This document shows, piece by piece, positions 48,576 to 63,502 of a DNA stretch of 64,000 bases. The number at the start of each line of letters is the position of its first letter. Position 1 is the stretch's first letter. The DNA lies in NCBI RefSeq assembly GCF_030816155.1, contig NZ_JAUSXR010000001.1, positions 1,054,001-1,118,000 of the forward strand, given 5' to 3'. The notes beneath the pieces were generated by a model. The model was given only the letters and a program-made list of their open reading frames with translations. It was not told where the DNA came from and searched no databases. The DNA comes from Arthrobacter woluwensis. GTDB lineage: Bacteria > Actinomycetota > Actinomycetes > Actinomycetales > Micrococcaceae. The position numbers were made by a program, and so were the translations under genes.

Positions 48576-50066
48576 ATGGCTGTCATGCACAGCACTTCCG
48601 AGGTGGACGGCGCCACGCGCAGCGGCGAAGAAGCCTCTGCCGCCGCCCCCTGGGGCACCGGCGCCCCAGGCCCGGAGACCGCCGTCCGGCTCGAAGCCCA
48701 CGGCATAGACCACATTCCGGAAGGGGAACGGCACGGCAAGGCCCGCAGCCTCTTCTCCGTCTGGGCCGCCCCGAACGTCAGCTACCTGAGTCTGGTGGTC
48801 GGCGCCGCCCTCGTCCTCATGGGCCTCAGCCTCGAGCAGGCGCTCTGGGTGATCGTGGTGGGCAACCTCTTCTGGGCTTTCACGGCCTTCATCTCGATCA
48901 GTGGGCCGTCGGCAGGCACCACCGGCTCCGTGATCTCGCGGGCCATGTACGGGATCCGGGGGAACAAGGTGGTCCTCGTGGTCACCGGCTGGCTCATCGC
49001 CGCCGCCTACCTGGCCCTGAACTGGTCCGCGGCATCCGTGGCCGGCATCGGCCTGGCGGGTCGGTTCGGCCTGGAAGCCTCACCGCTCGTCAATTCCGCG
49101 GTGATCGTCCTCATCGCCGCCGCCACCATCGCGCTGGCCGTCTATGGACACGGCGCCATTCTGCGTCTCTACGGGCCGCTCAGCATCCTGCTCACCCTGG
49201 TTTTCATCGTGGTCGGCGCCTTCATCCTGGGGCACGTGGACTGGTCCTACCAGCCGCCCGAGGCGCTGGAAGGTGCGTCCCTGTGGGCCGCTCTCGCGGG
49301 AGGGTTCGCCATCGTGGCGTCCGCTCCGCTCTCGTACAGCAACAGCCCCGACCTGGCCCGGTACCTGCCCAGCAGGACCCATCCCTCCGCCGTCGCCGGC
49401 TGGACCTTCCTGGGTGCTTTCCTGCCCAGCGTGGTGTTCACCGCGATGGGCGCCTTCGCGGCGACCTCCCTGGACATGGGTGACCCGGAGAAGGCGCTGG
49501 AAGGAATCATGCCGGGCTGGTTCGTGCCGGTCTTCGTGGTGGCGGTGGTTCTGAACACCGTCAGCAACAACGGACTGACCGCTTACAGTGCCGGCCTCAC
49601 CCTTCAATCCATCGGCCTGCGGATCAGCCGCGTGTGGGCGGTGCTCGTGATCGGCGTCCTGGGCACGGCGATGACCCTGTACTCGATTCTGGTATTCGAC
49701 TTCCTCACGAGTGTCAGCACCATGCTGGAACTCGTCACCATACTCACCGGGCCGGCCATGGCGGTGTTCGTGATGGACATCATCATGCGCCGCAACCACT
49801 ACGACGGAAAGCAGCTCCTGGATCAGGACCGCGGCGGCCCCTTCTGGTACGACGCCGGATTCAACTGGGCCGGGATCTCCGCCATGGTGCTGGGCGGACT
49901 GGTGGCGGCGCTCTTCGTGGGAACCACCTTCTGGACGGGCCCCTGGGCGGCCGCCGTCGGAGGGCTCAGCCTGTCCATTCCGGCCGGAATGACGGTGGCC
50001 GCATTCGTGTACTGGCTGGTGGGACGCTCGCCGCGCGCCGGCCTCTTCCGTGGGAACCACGCATGA
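48576..50066 (+). CDS. NCS1 family cytosine/purine permease-like transporter
   Basis: The 496-residue, 12-helix transporter has the NCS1 signatures SVWAAPNVSYLSLVVG, GNLFWAFTAF and PLSYSNSPDLARYLP. CodB/allantoin/hydantoin-type permeases of this family import nucleobases or related amides using Na+ or H+. ATG at 48576 follows GAAGGAT. Its last 4 nt overlap the amidohydrolase gene, so uptake and hydrolysis are coupled. The substrate is not visible from the sequence. Confidence 0.88.
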   Translation: MAVMHSTSEVDGATRSGEEASAAAPWGTGAPGPETAVRLEAHGIDHIPEGERHGKARSLFSVWAAPNVSYLSLVVGAALVLMGLSLEQALWVIVVGNLFWAFTAFISISGPSAGTTGSVISRAMYGIRGNKVVLVVTGWLIAAAYLALNWSAASVAGIGLAGRFGLEASPLVNSAVIVLIAAATIALAVYGHGAILRLYGPLSILLTLVFIVVGAFILGHVDWSYQPPEALEGASLWAALAGGFAIVASAPLSYSNSPDLARYLPSRTHPSAVAGWTFLGAFLPSVVFTAMGAFAATSLDMGDPEKALEGIMPGWFVPVFVVAVVLNTVSNNGLTAYSAGLTLQSIGLRISRVWAVLVIGVLGTAMTLYSILVFDFLTSVSTMLELVTILTGPAMAVFVMDIIMRRNHYDGKQLLDQDRGGPFWYDAGFNWAGISAMVLGGLVAALFVGTTFWTGPWAAAVGGLSLSIPAGMTVAAFVYWLVGRSPRAGLFRGNHA

Positions 50067-51733
50067 CCGGCTGCGCTCCGCAGCCTGCGGACGCCGTGTA
50101 CCGGGTGGCGGAGGTCGAGACCTTCGACGACGGCGCCACTACCCGCCCGCCCGTCACCGCGGCGGACCCGCTGGGCGCCTTCGTCGCGGTGCGGGACGGC
50201 CGGGTGGTCGCCGTCGGCGCCGATCCGGCCGCATGGATCGGAGAGGGGACCGAGGTCCATGAACTCCCGGGCGCCACCCTGATCCCCGGGCTGGTGGACC
50301 CTCATGCTCACCCGGTCTGGGGCGCCATCGAACAGGGGCAGGGGGTGGACCTGGCCCCTGCGGGGACACTGGCGGAGGTCCTGGAACTGCTCGCGGACCG
50401 GGTCCTGGAGAGCCCGGACGGAGCCTGGGTCACGGGCTACGGTCTGGATGTCAATGTCTTCCCCGCCGTGCCGGAAGGGCGGTTCCTGGGGGAGAGCTTC
50501 CCGGGCGTCCCGGTGTCCCTCATGACGGCAGATGCTCACAGCCTGGTGATCAGCCCGGCGGCGGTGGCGCTCGCGGGCCTCACCGGCGCCGAGGTGTTCG
50601 ATGACAAATCATCCGTGGAACTGGCCGCGGACGGCACCCCGAGCGGCTACATCCTCGAACTGCAGGCCATGGATCTCGTCTTCGCGCACTACCCGGAGGC
50701 GCCCCTCGAGGAGTCCGCCGGATACGTGCTGGCGCAGCTGGAGGCGTTCGCTTCGTGGGGTCTGACGGGCGTCCATGCCCTGGACTTCGCAGAACCGGGG
50801 GAGGAGGTCTACCGCTGGATCGAGGAACACGGGGAACTGCCGGTGCGCGTGCGCTGCTCACCGCTGGTCCCGGCGGATTCCACTCCGGAGGTGTGGGCGG
50901 ACACGGCGGCACTCATCGGGCGTCATGGCCGCCGCTGGAGCGTGGAGGGCGTGAAATTCATGCTGGACGGCACGGCGGACAACGGGACCGCGTGGTTCGA
51001 GCACGCGGACAGCCATGGCGAGAATCAGGATGCCCTCTGGCGCGATCCGGAGGCCTATGCGGCCGCCGTCGCCTTCTTCACCGCCCACGGCATTCCCACG
51101 GCCACCCACGCGATCGGCGACCGTGCGGTGCGGCACGCCCTGGATGCCATTCAGGCTGCGGGGACGGCTGCGGGCGGTCCGCACCGGATCGAACACGTGG
51201 AGTCGATCCCCGATGCTCTGCTGCCGAGGTTCGGGGAACTGGGGGTGGTGGCGAGTCTGCAGCCGAGCCATGGCGCGCGGATGACCGCCGCGGACGGCAG
51301 TGACAACTGGTCCCGGCGGATCGGGAGTGAACGCGCTGCCCACGGCTGGCGCACCCGGGATCTGCTGGAGGCCGGAGCCGCCGTCGCGCTCGGCTCGGAT
51401 TGGCCGATCGGGCCGGGTGATCCGCGTGTCGGGCTCGCCGACGCCCAGCTCCGGCGTCCGGTCGAAGACGCGAGCATCAGGCCGGTGCAGGAGCGCCAGG
51501 CCGTCGATGTCCGTCAGGCATATCGGGGCATGACCTCGGTCGCCGCGCTTGCCGGCGGCCGAGGGGACTCCGCCGGGAGGGTGGAGCCGGGCCGTGTGGC
51601 TGACTTCACGCTCCTCGGCGCCAACCCGGTGAGCCTGACCCCTGAAGAGCAGGCGGCGAATCCGGTCCTCGGCACGGTGATCGGGGGAAATAGGGTGTTC
51701 CGCGCGGTCCAGGCGGTCCCGGCCGGCGCCTGA
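50063..51733 (+). CDS. Amidohydrolase family protein, YtcJ-like
   Basis: The 556-residue metal-dependent hydrolase has the metal-binding LVDPHAHPVWG near the N-terminus and the YtcJ-like body TADAHSLVISPAAVALAGL. Later motifs are GIPTATHAIGDRAVRHALD, then PHRIEHVESIPD and GSDWPIGPGD. The family cuts cyclic or acyl amides. ATG 50063 overlaps the permease stop. With TetR and NCS1 genes it looks like a catabolic cassette. No aldehyde dehydrogenase or further catabolic genes follow, because apt comes next. Confidence 0.88.
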   Translation: MTGCAPQPADAVYRVAEVETFDDGATTRPPVTAADPLGAFVAVRDGRVVAVGADPAAWIGEGTEVHELPGATLIPGLVDPHAHPVWGAIEQGQGVDLAPAGTLAEVLELLADRVLESPDGAWVTGYGLDVNVFPAVPEGRFLGESFPGVPVSLMTADAHSLVISPAAVALAGLTGAEVFDDKSSVELAADGTPSGYILELQAMDLVFAHYPEAPLEESAGYVLAQLEAFASWGLTGVHALDFAEPGEEVYRWIEEHGELPVRVRCSPLVPADSTPEVWADTAALIGRHGRRWSVEGVKFMLDGTADNGTAWFEHADSHGENQDALWRDPEAYAAAVAFFTAHGIPTATHAIGDRAVRHALDAIQAAGTAAGGPHRIEHVESIPDALLPRFGELGVVASLQPSHGARMTAADGSDNWSRRIGSERAAHGWRTRDLLEAGAAVALGSDWPIGPGDPRVGLADAQLRRPVEDASIRPVQERQAVDVRQAYRGMTSVAALAGGRGDSAGRVEPGRVADFTLLGANPVSLTPEEQAANPVLGTVIGGNRVFRAVQAVPAGA

Positions 51734-51808
51734 GGAACCGGTCGGAGGGGCGGGCGTGGGAGTTCCTGCGCACGTCTCCTGCGGCCTGCCCGTACTACCC
51801 TGGAGGGC

Positions 51809-52363
51809 GTGCCTGAAACAGCCCATGAATCCGCCATCGCCCTTCTCGACCGGCTCTGCGCCGTCATCCCGGATTATCCGGAACCCGGCATCGTCTTCCG
51901 TGACCTGACGCCGGTCTTCGCCGACGGCGAGGGGTTCCGCACCGTGGTGGACGCCCTGGTGGAGCCGTACGCGGGCCGTTTCGACGTCGTGGCAGGCGTG
52001 GAGGCGCGCGGCTTCCTGCTCGCCGCGGCCGCCGCTTACGCCTCCGGCAAGGGTGTCGTCGCCGTGCGCAAGGCCGGCAAGCTCCCGCGCGAAACCTATG
52101 CGCAGGAGTACGCCCTCGAGTACGGCACGGCCACGCTGGAGATCCACCGGGACGACCTCGCCCCCGGCACCCGCGTCCTCCTGCTCGACGACGTCCTCGC
52201 CACCGGCGGGACGCTCGCCGCCGCGCATGAACTCTTCTCCCGCGCCGGCGTGGAGGTCACGGGGATCGGCGTCGTCATGGAGCTTGACGGCCTCCCGGGC
52301 CGGGAGCGCCTGGCCGCGGCCGGCATCGACTTGGACCTTGTGCACGCCCTCCAGAAGGTCTGA
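51809..52363 (+). CDS. apt: Adenine phosphoribosyltransferase Apt
   Basis: Apt salvages adenine to AMP. The 184-residue product has the PRPP loop VLLLDDVLATGGTLAA and GVEARGFLLAAAAAYASG for base binding. GTG at 51809 is 7 nt after TACCCT (51796-51801), a leaderless signature. In many actinobacteria apt sits before relA; here it is followed by a terminator and helD, so it is monocistronic. Confidence 0.94.
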   Translation: MPETAHESAIALLDRLCAVIPDYPEPGIVFRDLTPVFADGEGFRTVVDALVEPYAGRFDVVAGVEARGFLLAAAAAYASGKGVVAVRKAGKLPRETYAQEYALEYGTATLEIHRDDLAPGTRVLLLDDVLATGGTLAAAHELFSRAGVEVTGIGVVMELDGLPGRERLAAAGIDLDLVHALQKV

Positions 52364-52379
52364 CCCGGATGCACGGGCC

Positions 52380-52413
52380 GAGCAGCCTCTGAGGGCTCCC
52401 TCAGAGGCTGCTC
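52380..52413 (+). terminator. apt terminator
   Basis: GAGCAGCCTCTGAGG (52380-52394) pairs exactly with 52399-52413 around GCTC, 16 nt after apt. Confidence 0.88.
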
Positions 52414-52597
52414 CGCCGGGCGCGCCGAGTCCCGCCCGGCGCCCTCTGGCAGTCGCCTCCGCCGGTCAGCCCGGCACCCTCTGGCAGCCGCCTCCGCCGG
52501 TCCGCCGGGACGTTCCCTTCCGTTCACCCGAATGGCTGTAGAATGGACGGTCCGTTATCGACAATGGCGGGGAACCTTGGCGAAGAGGAGTTGCTTG

Positions 52598-54830
52598 ATG
52601 CTCGAGGCTGAGCTGGCGCGTGAACGGGACTATGTCCACGGCCTGTACCACCGGCTGGATGAACTCCGCGAAGAGAAGCGCGGGCAGCTCGCCCGTGTGC
52701 GCCGGGGTGGACCCGTGGGGAGCATGCAGAACGTGTCCGAGCGGGACGCGTTCGCCGCGCTGTATGAGGACCGGCTGGCCCAGCTGGACGCGGTCGAGGA
52801 CCGGCTCGTGTTCGGGCGCCTGGACCTCGACGGCGGTGAGGCCCAGTACATCGGCCGCATCGGCCTGTCCACGGAAGACCTGCAGCGGCTCATGGTCGAC
52901 TGGCGTGCCCCCGAGGCCGGCCATTTCTACCAGGCCACGGCGTTTGACCGGCAGGGGGTGCGCCGTCGTCGTCATCTGATCCTGTCCGGCCGCGACCTCA
53001 AGGCCATGGAGGACGACGTTCTCGACCCCGGCATGCTGGGGGAGCAGACCGGTCATCAGGGGGAGGGCGCCTTGCTCGCCGCCCTGAACTCGAAGCGCAC
53101 CGGACAGATGTCCGACATCGTCAGCACCATTCAGGCCGAGCAGGACCGCATCATCCGCAGCTCCATGTCCGGGGCACTCGTGGTCCAGGGCGGTCCTGGC
53201 ACCGGCAAGACCGCCGTGGCCCTGCACCGCGCCGCGTACCTGCTGTACACGCACCGTGAGCGGCTGAAGTCCGCGGGTGTGCTGCTGGTCGGCCCCAGCA
53301 CGTCCTTCATGAAGTACATCGAGCGCGTGCTGCCGTCCCTGGGTGAGACCGGCGTGGTCATGGCCAGCCTCGGCAAGCTCATGCCGGGCATCGACGCCGT
53401 CCCGGAAGCCGATCCGCAGGTGGCGGCCCTCAAGGGACGCCTGGCCATGGCGATCGTCGTGGCCAACGCCGTGGCGCAGCGCCAGCGCACCTTCCGCTCG
53501 CCGCGGACGCTCGAGGTCGAGGGCTACCGCCTGACCCTGAGCCCCAAGCAGGTCTCCCGTGCCCGGGAGAAGGCCCGCCAGTCCGGCAAGCCGCACAACG
53601 AGGCGCGCGGGACGTTCGTCAAGATCCTGCTGCGCGAGCTCACGGAGCAGCTCACCGAGAAGGTCCTGGCCGCCAACCCGGGCAACAGCGCGGACCGCTC
53701 GTACCTGGCGGAGGACGTCCGGTCCTCCGCCGACGTCCGGGTGGCGCTGAACCTCGCCTGGATGCCGATGACGCCGGAGAAGCTCCTGTCCGAGCTCTTC
53801 TCCCGTCCGGAGATCCTGAAGGCCTGCACTCCGGGGTTCACCGAGGCGGAGCGCACACTCCTGCTCCGCCCGGCGGACGCGCCGTGGACGGAGGCGGACG
53901 TGCCGCTCCTGGATGAGGCCGCCGAACTCCTGGGCGACTACGACGTCCACGCCGGCCGCAACGCCGCCCTCGCGGAGCAGGAACGCCAGCGCGACGTGGA
54001 GAACGCCAAGGCGACCCTGCGGAACATGGAGCACATGGGCATCGACCCGCTGTTCACCGCCGAGGAGCTCGCGGAGCGGAACGCCGAGCAGCACCACCGG
54101 CTGAGCGCCGCGGACCGTGCGCGTGGAGACCGCAACTGGGCCTACGGCCATGTGGTGGTGGACGAGGCGCAGGAGCTCTCGCACATGCAGTGGCGCCTGC
54201 TGGCCCGTCGGTGCCCGCTCAAGTCGTTCACGATCGTGGGTGACATCGCCCAGACCAGCTCCGCTGCGGGCGCACTGTCCTGGGCCTCGGCGCTGACCCC
54301 CGAGTTCGGTGATCACTGGCGCCTCGAGGAACTCACGGTCAACTACCGCACCCCGTCGCAGATCGCCGAGGCCGCGGTCCGGATGGCGAACGCCGCCGGT
54401 CAGATCGTCTCCGCCCCGAAGGCGGTCCGCGAGGGCCGCTGGGCGCCGCAGATCGACCGGGTGTCCGCGTCCGACGTCGTGCCCCTATCTGGTGCGCGCC
54501 GTCCCCGAAGAGCTCGAGATGCTCGACGGCGGCCTGCTCGCCGTCATCAGCGGCCCCCGCCACCGCGCCGCGGCCGAGGCGGCCCTGCGCGCCGAGTACG
54601 GGAGCCGCGTCGGCACGGGGTCGGGCAGCTACGACCAGGACATCGTGGTGATCAGTCCGCAGGAGGCGAAGGGCCTCGAGTTCGACGGTGTCATCATCCT
54701 CGAACCCCAGGAACTCCTGGACGAGGCGGACGGGCGCGTGGGCGATCTGTACGTCGCCATGACCCGCCCCACGCAGCGCCTCCGCCTGATCGCCTCCGGG
54801 CGGATCCCCGAGGGCATCGAGAAGGCCTGA
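52598..54830 (+). pseudogene. helD: HelD-like RNA polymerase-associated ATPase, split by a +1 frameshift
   Basis: The normal-length reading frame (743 residues) is recovered only if one C is removed from CCCC at 54482-54485. Then ...SDVVPYLVRAVPEELEML joins cleanly to the downstream frame ending GIEKA. HelD is a UvrD-like factor that removes or recycles stalled RNA polymerase. Visible parts are the N-terminal coiled coil (DYVHGLYHRLDELREEKR), Walker A GGPGTGKTAVAL and VVDEAQELSHMQW. The unshifted frame continues with unrelated sequence. ATG 52598 follows GAGGAG. Confidence 0.85.
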
Positions 54831-54857
54831 ACCCGTGGAGAATGCTAATTTGGAGGG

Positions 54858-56183
54858 GTGTCACAGCTGAGCGAAACCATCGAGGGCTCCGCCCTCGCCA
54901 AGCAGAAGAACGATTCCGCCTTTGCCAACGTCTGGCAGGAGCTGAAGTGGCGTGGCCTGGTCCACGTGTCCACGGATGAGGCGGAACTGGAGAAACTCCT
55001 CGCCGGCGAGCCTGTGACCTACTATTGCGGCTTCGATCCCACGGCGCCGTCCCTGCACCTCGGCAACCTGGTGCAGCTCCTGGTGATGCGCCGTCTCCAG
55101 CTGGCCGGCCACAAGCCGCTGGCGCTGGTGGGCGGTTCCACGGGGCTGATCGGTGATCCGCGCCAGACGGCCGAGCGGGTGCTCAACACCCGGGAGACCG
55201 TGGCCGAGTGGGTGGAGAAGCTCCAGGCGCAGGTCTCGCGCTTCCTCTCGTTCGAGGGGGAGAGCTCCGCGCGCTTGGTGAACAATCTGGACTGGACCGC
55301 GCCGCTGTCCGCGATCGACTTCCTGCGCGAGGTGGGCAAGCACTTCCGTGTGGGCACGATGATCAAGAAGGACATCGTCGCGAGCCGTCTGAACTCCGAC
55401 GAGGGCATCAGCTACACCGAGTTCAGCTACCAGATCCTCCAGGGCATGGACTACCTCGAACTGAACCGCGCTTACGGCTGCGTCTTGCAGACCGGCGGCA
55501 GCGACCAGTGGGGCAACCTGACCAGCGGCACCGAGCTGATCCGCAAGGTGGAGGGCCGCAGCGTGCATGCGCTGGGCACCCCGCTGATCACCAACTCGGA
55601 CGGCACCAAGTTCGGCAAGAGCGAAGGCAACGCCATCTGGCTGGACGGCGACATGTGCTCGCCGTACACCTTCTACCAGTTCTGGCTGAACACGGCAGAC
55701 GCTGATGTGGTGGACCGGCTGAAGGTGTTCACCTTCCTGAGCCGTGCGGAGATCGAGGAGCTGGCCGTGTCCGTGGCCGAGCGTCCGTTCGCCCGTGAGG
55801 CGCAGCGCCGTCTGGCGTGGGAGGTCACCGGTCTGGTGCATGGTGTCGAGGCGACCGAGAAGGTCATCGCGGCGTCCGCGGCCGTGTTCGGCAACGGCGA
55901 TCTGTCGGTGCTGGACGAGGCCACGCTCCTGGCCGTGTCCGCGGAGCTCGCCTCCGCGACCGTGCCGGCCGACGGCCTCGCGGTGGTGGATCTCCTGCTC
56001 GCGACCGAGCTGGTGAAGTCCAAGTCCGATGCCCGCCGCACCATCACCGAGGGCGGCGCCTACGTCAACAACGTCAAGGTGACGGATGTGGACTTCGTGG
56101 TGCCGGCCGAGGAGCTGCTGCACGGCAAGTACCTGCTGCTGCGCCGCGGTAAGAAGAATCTCGCGAGCGTCACGGTCGCCTGA
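54858..56183 (+). CDS. tyrS: Tyrosyl-tRNA synthetase TyrS
   Basis: The 441-residue class I enzyme has PTAPSLHLGNL (HIGH variant) and KFGKSEG (KMSKS variant). A C-terminal S4-like domain follows (SKSDARRTITEGGAYVNNVKV). The conventional body begins near DSAFANVWQELKWRGLV, about 18 residues in. GTG at 54858 follows TGGAGG; TAATTT 6 nt upstream of it may give a leaderless start instead. Confidence 0.95.
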   Translation: MSQLSETIEGSALAKQKNDSAFANVWQELKWRGLVHVSTDEAELEKLLAGEPVTYYCGFDPTAPSLHLGNLVQLLVMRRLQLAGHKPLALVGGSTGLIGDPRQTAERVLNTRETVAEWVEKLQAQVSRFLSFEGESSARLVNNLDWTAPLSAIDFLREVGKHFRVGTMIKKDIVASRLNSDEGISYTEFSYQILQGMDYLELNRAYGCVLQTGGSDQWGNLTSGTELIRKVEGRSVHALGTPLITNSDGTKFGKSEGNAIWLDGDMCSPYTFYQFWLNTADADVVDRLKVFTFLSRAEIEELAVSVAERPFAREAQRRLAWEVTGLVHGVEATEKVIAASAAVFGNGDLSVLDEATLLAVSAELASATVPADGLAVVDLLLATELVKSKSDARRTITEGGAYVNNVKVTDVDFVVPAEELLHGKYLLLRRGKKNLASVTVA

Positions 56184-56210
56184 CCTTCCGCCCTTTCCGC
56201 GGCGTACGAC

Positions 56211-56271
56211 GACGGCCCGCCCTCCCTGGGCGGCTCACCTTCACGGTGGGCCGGGGGAGTGGCGGGCCGTC
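56211..56271. terminator. Bidirectional hairpin between tyrS and the nitrilase-family gene
   Basis: GACGGCCCGCC (56211-56221) pairs with 56261-56271, and CTCCC pairs with GGGAG with one bulge. It separates convergent genes. Confidence 0.75.
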
Positions 56272-56288
56272 GCCGTTTCCGGAGGGGT

Positions 56289-57102
56289 TCAGAACTCCAC
56301 GCGATTGGCGAGCACCGGAAGGACTTCCCTGGCCCGGCGGACCACGTCAAGGTCGAGCTCGGCGAACAGCAGCTGCACGGCGCCGTCGGCGCGCGCCACA
56401 TCCTGTCCGAACGGATTCACGACGCCGGAGTGCCCCACCCCGGTAGGGAGACCCTTCGGATTCTCCACGCCGACGGACGCGGGATCGCGCCTGGCCGCAG
56501 GCCAGCAGGTAGCTCGTGGTGTCGAGTGCGCGGGCGCGCGTGAGGAGTTCCCACTGTTCGACCTTCCCCGGGCCGGGTCCCCAGGAGGCGCAGACGATCT
56601 GCACGGTGGCGCCGGCCAGGGCGTTCGCGGTGAACAGGGCGGGAAAGCGGACGTCGTAGCAGGTGGACAGGCCGAACGTCACGCCGTCGAGTTCGAACGT
56701 CACGGCCACGTCGCCCGGCTCGACCGTGTCCGACTCCGCGAAGCCGAAGGCGTCGTAGAGGTGGATCTTCGTGTAGGAGGCGGAGACTTCAGGTCCCGCC
56801 ACCAGCAAGGTGTTGCGGACCTTGGCCCGGGCATCGCCCGCGGGCTCGGCGCCCGGGGTGAACATGCCGGCGACGATGGTGATGCCGTATTCGTGGGCGA
56901 TTCCTTCCACCTCGCGGGCCCAGGGACCGTCCAGTGGCTGGGCGATGTCGTGGAGTGGATTGCCGAACGCGCGCATCGTGGCTTCCGGGAACACGATCAG
57001 ACGGGCTCCGGCCTCGGCCGCCCGAGCGGTGAACTCCCTGACCGATTCGAGATTGGCGGAGAGATCGGCGCCGCTGTGGATCTGGGCGAGAGCGATGAGC
57101 AT
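56289..57102 (-). pseudogene. Nitrilase-superfamily carbon-nitrogen hydrolase, split by a +1 frameshift
   Basis: The expected product is about 270 residues, with the catalytic Glu in VFPEATM, Lys in YTKIHLYDAFG and Cys in STCYDVRFP. Past LACGQA the frame runs into RSRVRRRGESEG. Dropping one base near 56487-56490 restores DPASVGVENPKGLP and a typical end NRVEF* (stop 56289-56291). The family (deaminated glutathione amidase / omega-amidase type) hydrolyses amides; the substrate is unknown. Whether this is a true mutation or a sequence error cannot be told. Confidence 0.85.
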
Positions 57103-57363
57103 GCGTACTCCTGGTCCGAGGGAGGGGCCGGCGTCTTCCGGCACTGACCACTCCAGCATCTGCCGCGAGGAACGCCGAGTCCAGTCCTTCCGTGACCGTA
57201 CTGAGCGTTCTAGCGCGCCCTAGCGCGTTGACGCGGCACTGATGTGGCCGGGTTCACAGAATCGTCTGCCGGGAACGATGACCCGATCCGGGGCCCGCGA
57301 ACCCACGAAACCCCCGGGATTCCGCGGAAGTTCCGGGCGTGGAGGCACCCCTGGGTGCTGAAT

Positions 57364-57392
57364 TTGCGCGGACGCCGGAAGGTGCGTATAGT
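57364..57392 (+). promoter_or_regulatory. rrn promoter
   Basis: TTGCGC at 57364-57369 and TATAGT at 57387-57392 are separated by 17 nt, close to the sigma-70 consensus and about 230 nt before 16S. No second promoter of this strength was found nearby. Confidence 0.75.
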
Positions 57393-57515
57393 TGATCCAG
57401 TCGCCGCGACGGAGACGGAAAGGGTCCTGAAGGATCCGGAACCGCCCGAAGGCGGCAAACAACCTTCCTCATCGTCCTGGAACCTTCGTGTCCGGGATAG
57501 ACGGTTGGATGTCTG

Positions 57516-57535
57516 TTGTTTGAGAACTCAATAGT
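57516..57535 (+). promoter_or_regulatory. boxA antitermination element in rrn leader
   Basis: TGTTTGAGAACTCAATAG at about 57518-57535 is the conserved actinobacterial rrn leader sequence, recognised by NusB/S10 and NusA to stop early termination. A second copy lies in the 16S-23S spacer. Confidence 0.75.
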
Positions 57536-57625
57536 GTGTCATGTTTTTTTGATACCAATGTTTTTTTGGTAATCACTGATTCGCCGCCCCTGTGGTGGAT
57601 TGGTGTTTGCTGGGTTTTGAATTTC

Positions 57626-62819
<5,194 letters not shown>

Positions 62820-63048
62820 CACCACACCCCACCCGGGTGTGGATCAAAAAAACTGTGCTACGCGTCCACCATGCGGTCCCCAAACAACAAACCCACCAGG
62901 TTTGACACGAGGGAACCACCACAACTAAATAAGCAACACCACCACCCCGCCACAACTGGGGAACCAATGGATCGGTGTTGCGTGTCACGGAAACGATCCA
63001 GTGACCCTTACAAACCAACCCCCACCCACGGGCGGGGTGTTTGAAAGA

Positions 63049-63165
63049 GTTACGGCGGTCATAGCGTGGGGGAAACGCCCGGTCCCATTCCGAACCCGGA
63101 AGCTAAGACCCACAGCGCCGATGGTACTGCACTCGCGAGGGTGTGGGAGAGTAGGACACCGCCGG
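63049..63165 (+). rRNA. rrf: 5S ribosomal RNA
   Basis: The RNA begins GTTACGGCGGTCATAGCG and ends near GTAGGACACCGCCGG; the terminal stem GGCGGT/ACCGCC closes it. The core motif CCGAACCCGGAAG is present. The 229-nt gap after 23S is AC-rich and has no other feature. Ends are uncertain by a few bases. Confidence 0.93.
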
Positions 63166-63182
63166 ACACAACCACACAGGAA

Positions 63183-63210
63183 CGGCCCCGAGCAACGACG
63201 CTCGGGGCCG
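63183..63210 (+). terminator. Intrinsic terminator after 5S
   Basis: CGGCCCCGAGC (63183-63193) pairs with 63200-63210 around AACGAC, followed by CTCGTCATTT. Confidence 0.88.
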
Positions 63211-63249
63211 CTCGTCATTTAACCACCAACACCAACACCAACCACCACA

Positions 63250-63345
63250 GGGGGCTACCCCCGATTAACCACCACCAACAGCCCCACACACTGGGGGCTG
63301 TCCCCGATTAACCACCACCAACAGCCCCCACACACAGGGGCTGTT
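63250..63345. repeat. Tandem hairpin repeats after the rrn operon
   Basis: CCCCGATTAACCACCACCAAC... occurs at 63259 and again at 63302 (43-nt period, 27 nt identical). Each copy ends in a hairpin: ACAGCCCC (63278-63285) with GGGGCTGT (63294-63301), then AACAGCCCC (63320-63328) with GGGGCTGTT (63337-63345). A smaller GGGGG-CTA-CCCCC stem precedes them (63250-63262). They probably serve as extra terminators. From 63346 to the next gene (63503), I see nothing more. Confidence 0.8.
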
Positions 63346-63502
63346 CGTGTTTGAGGGCACCCGCACAACTCCATCGGAAGTCTCAGCCCTCTAGACCAGA
63401 AAACGGATCCACCCCGACCGAGGCGGGGGACTGGGCCTTTGATCAGCAGTGCTGGGTGACCGGCGTAGGGGATCTTGCTTGTTGCTCTGGCTCTGACAGG
63501 CC

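Larger units (their letters stand above)
57103..57625 (+). other. rrn promoter and leader region
   Basis: This 523-nt region holds no gene I can support. It contains the rrn promoter (57364-57392), the boxA antiterminator at about 57516-57535 and a T-rich stretch (57543-57571) before 16S. The remainder, 57103-57360, shows no clear feature. Confidence 0.7.

Noticed and set aside
63250..63345. CRISPR-like repeat
   Set aside because: Only two copies of a 27-nt repeat, separated by 16 nt that form part of a hairpin, and no cas gene in the window.
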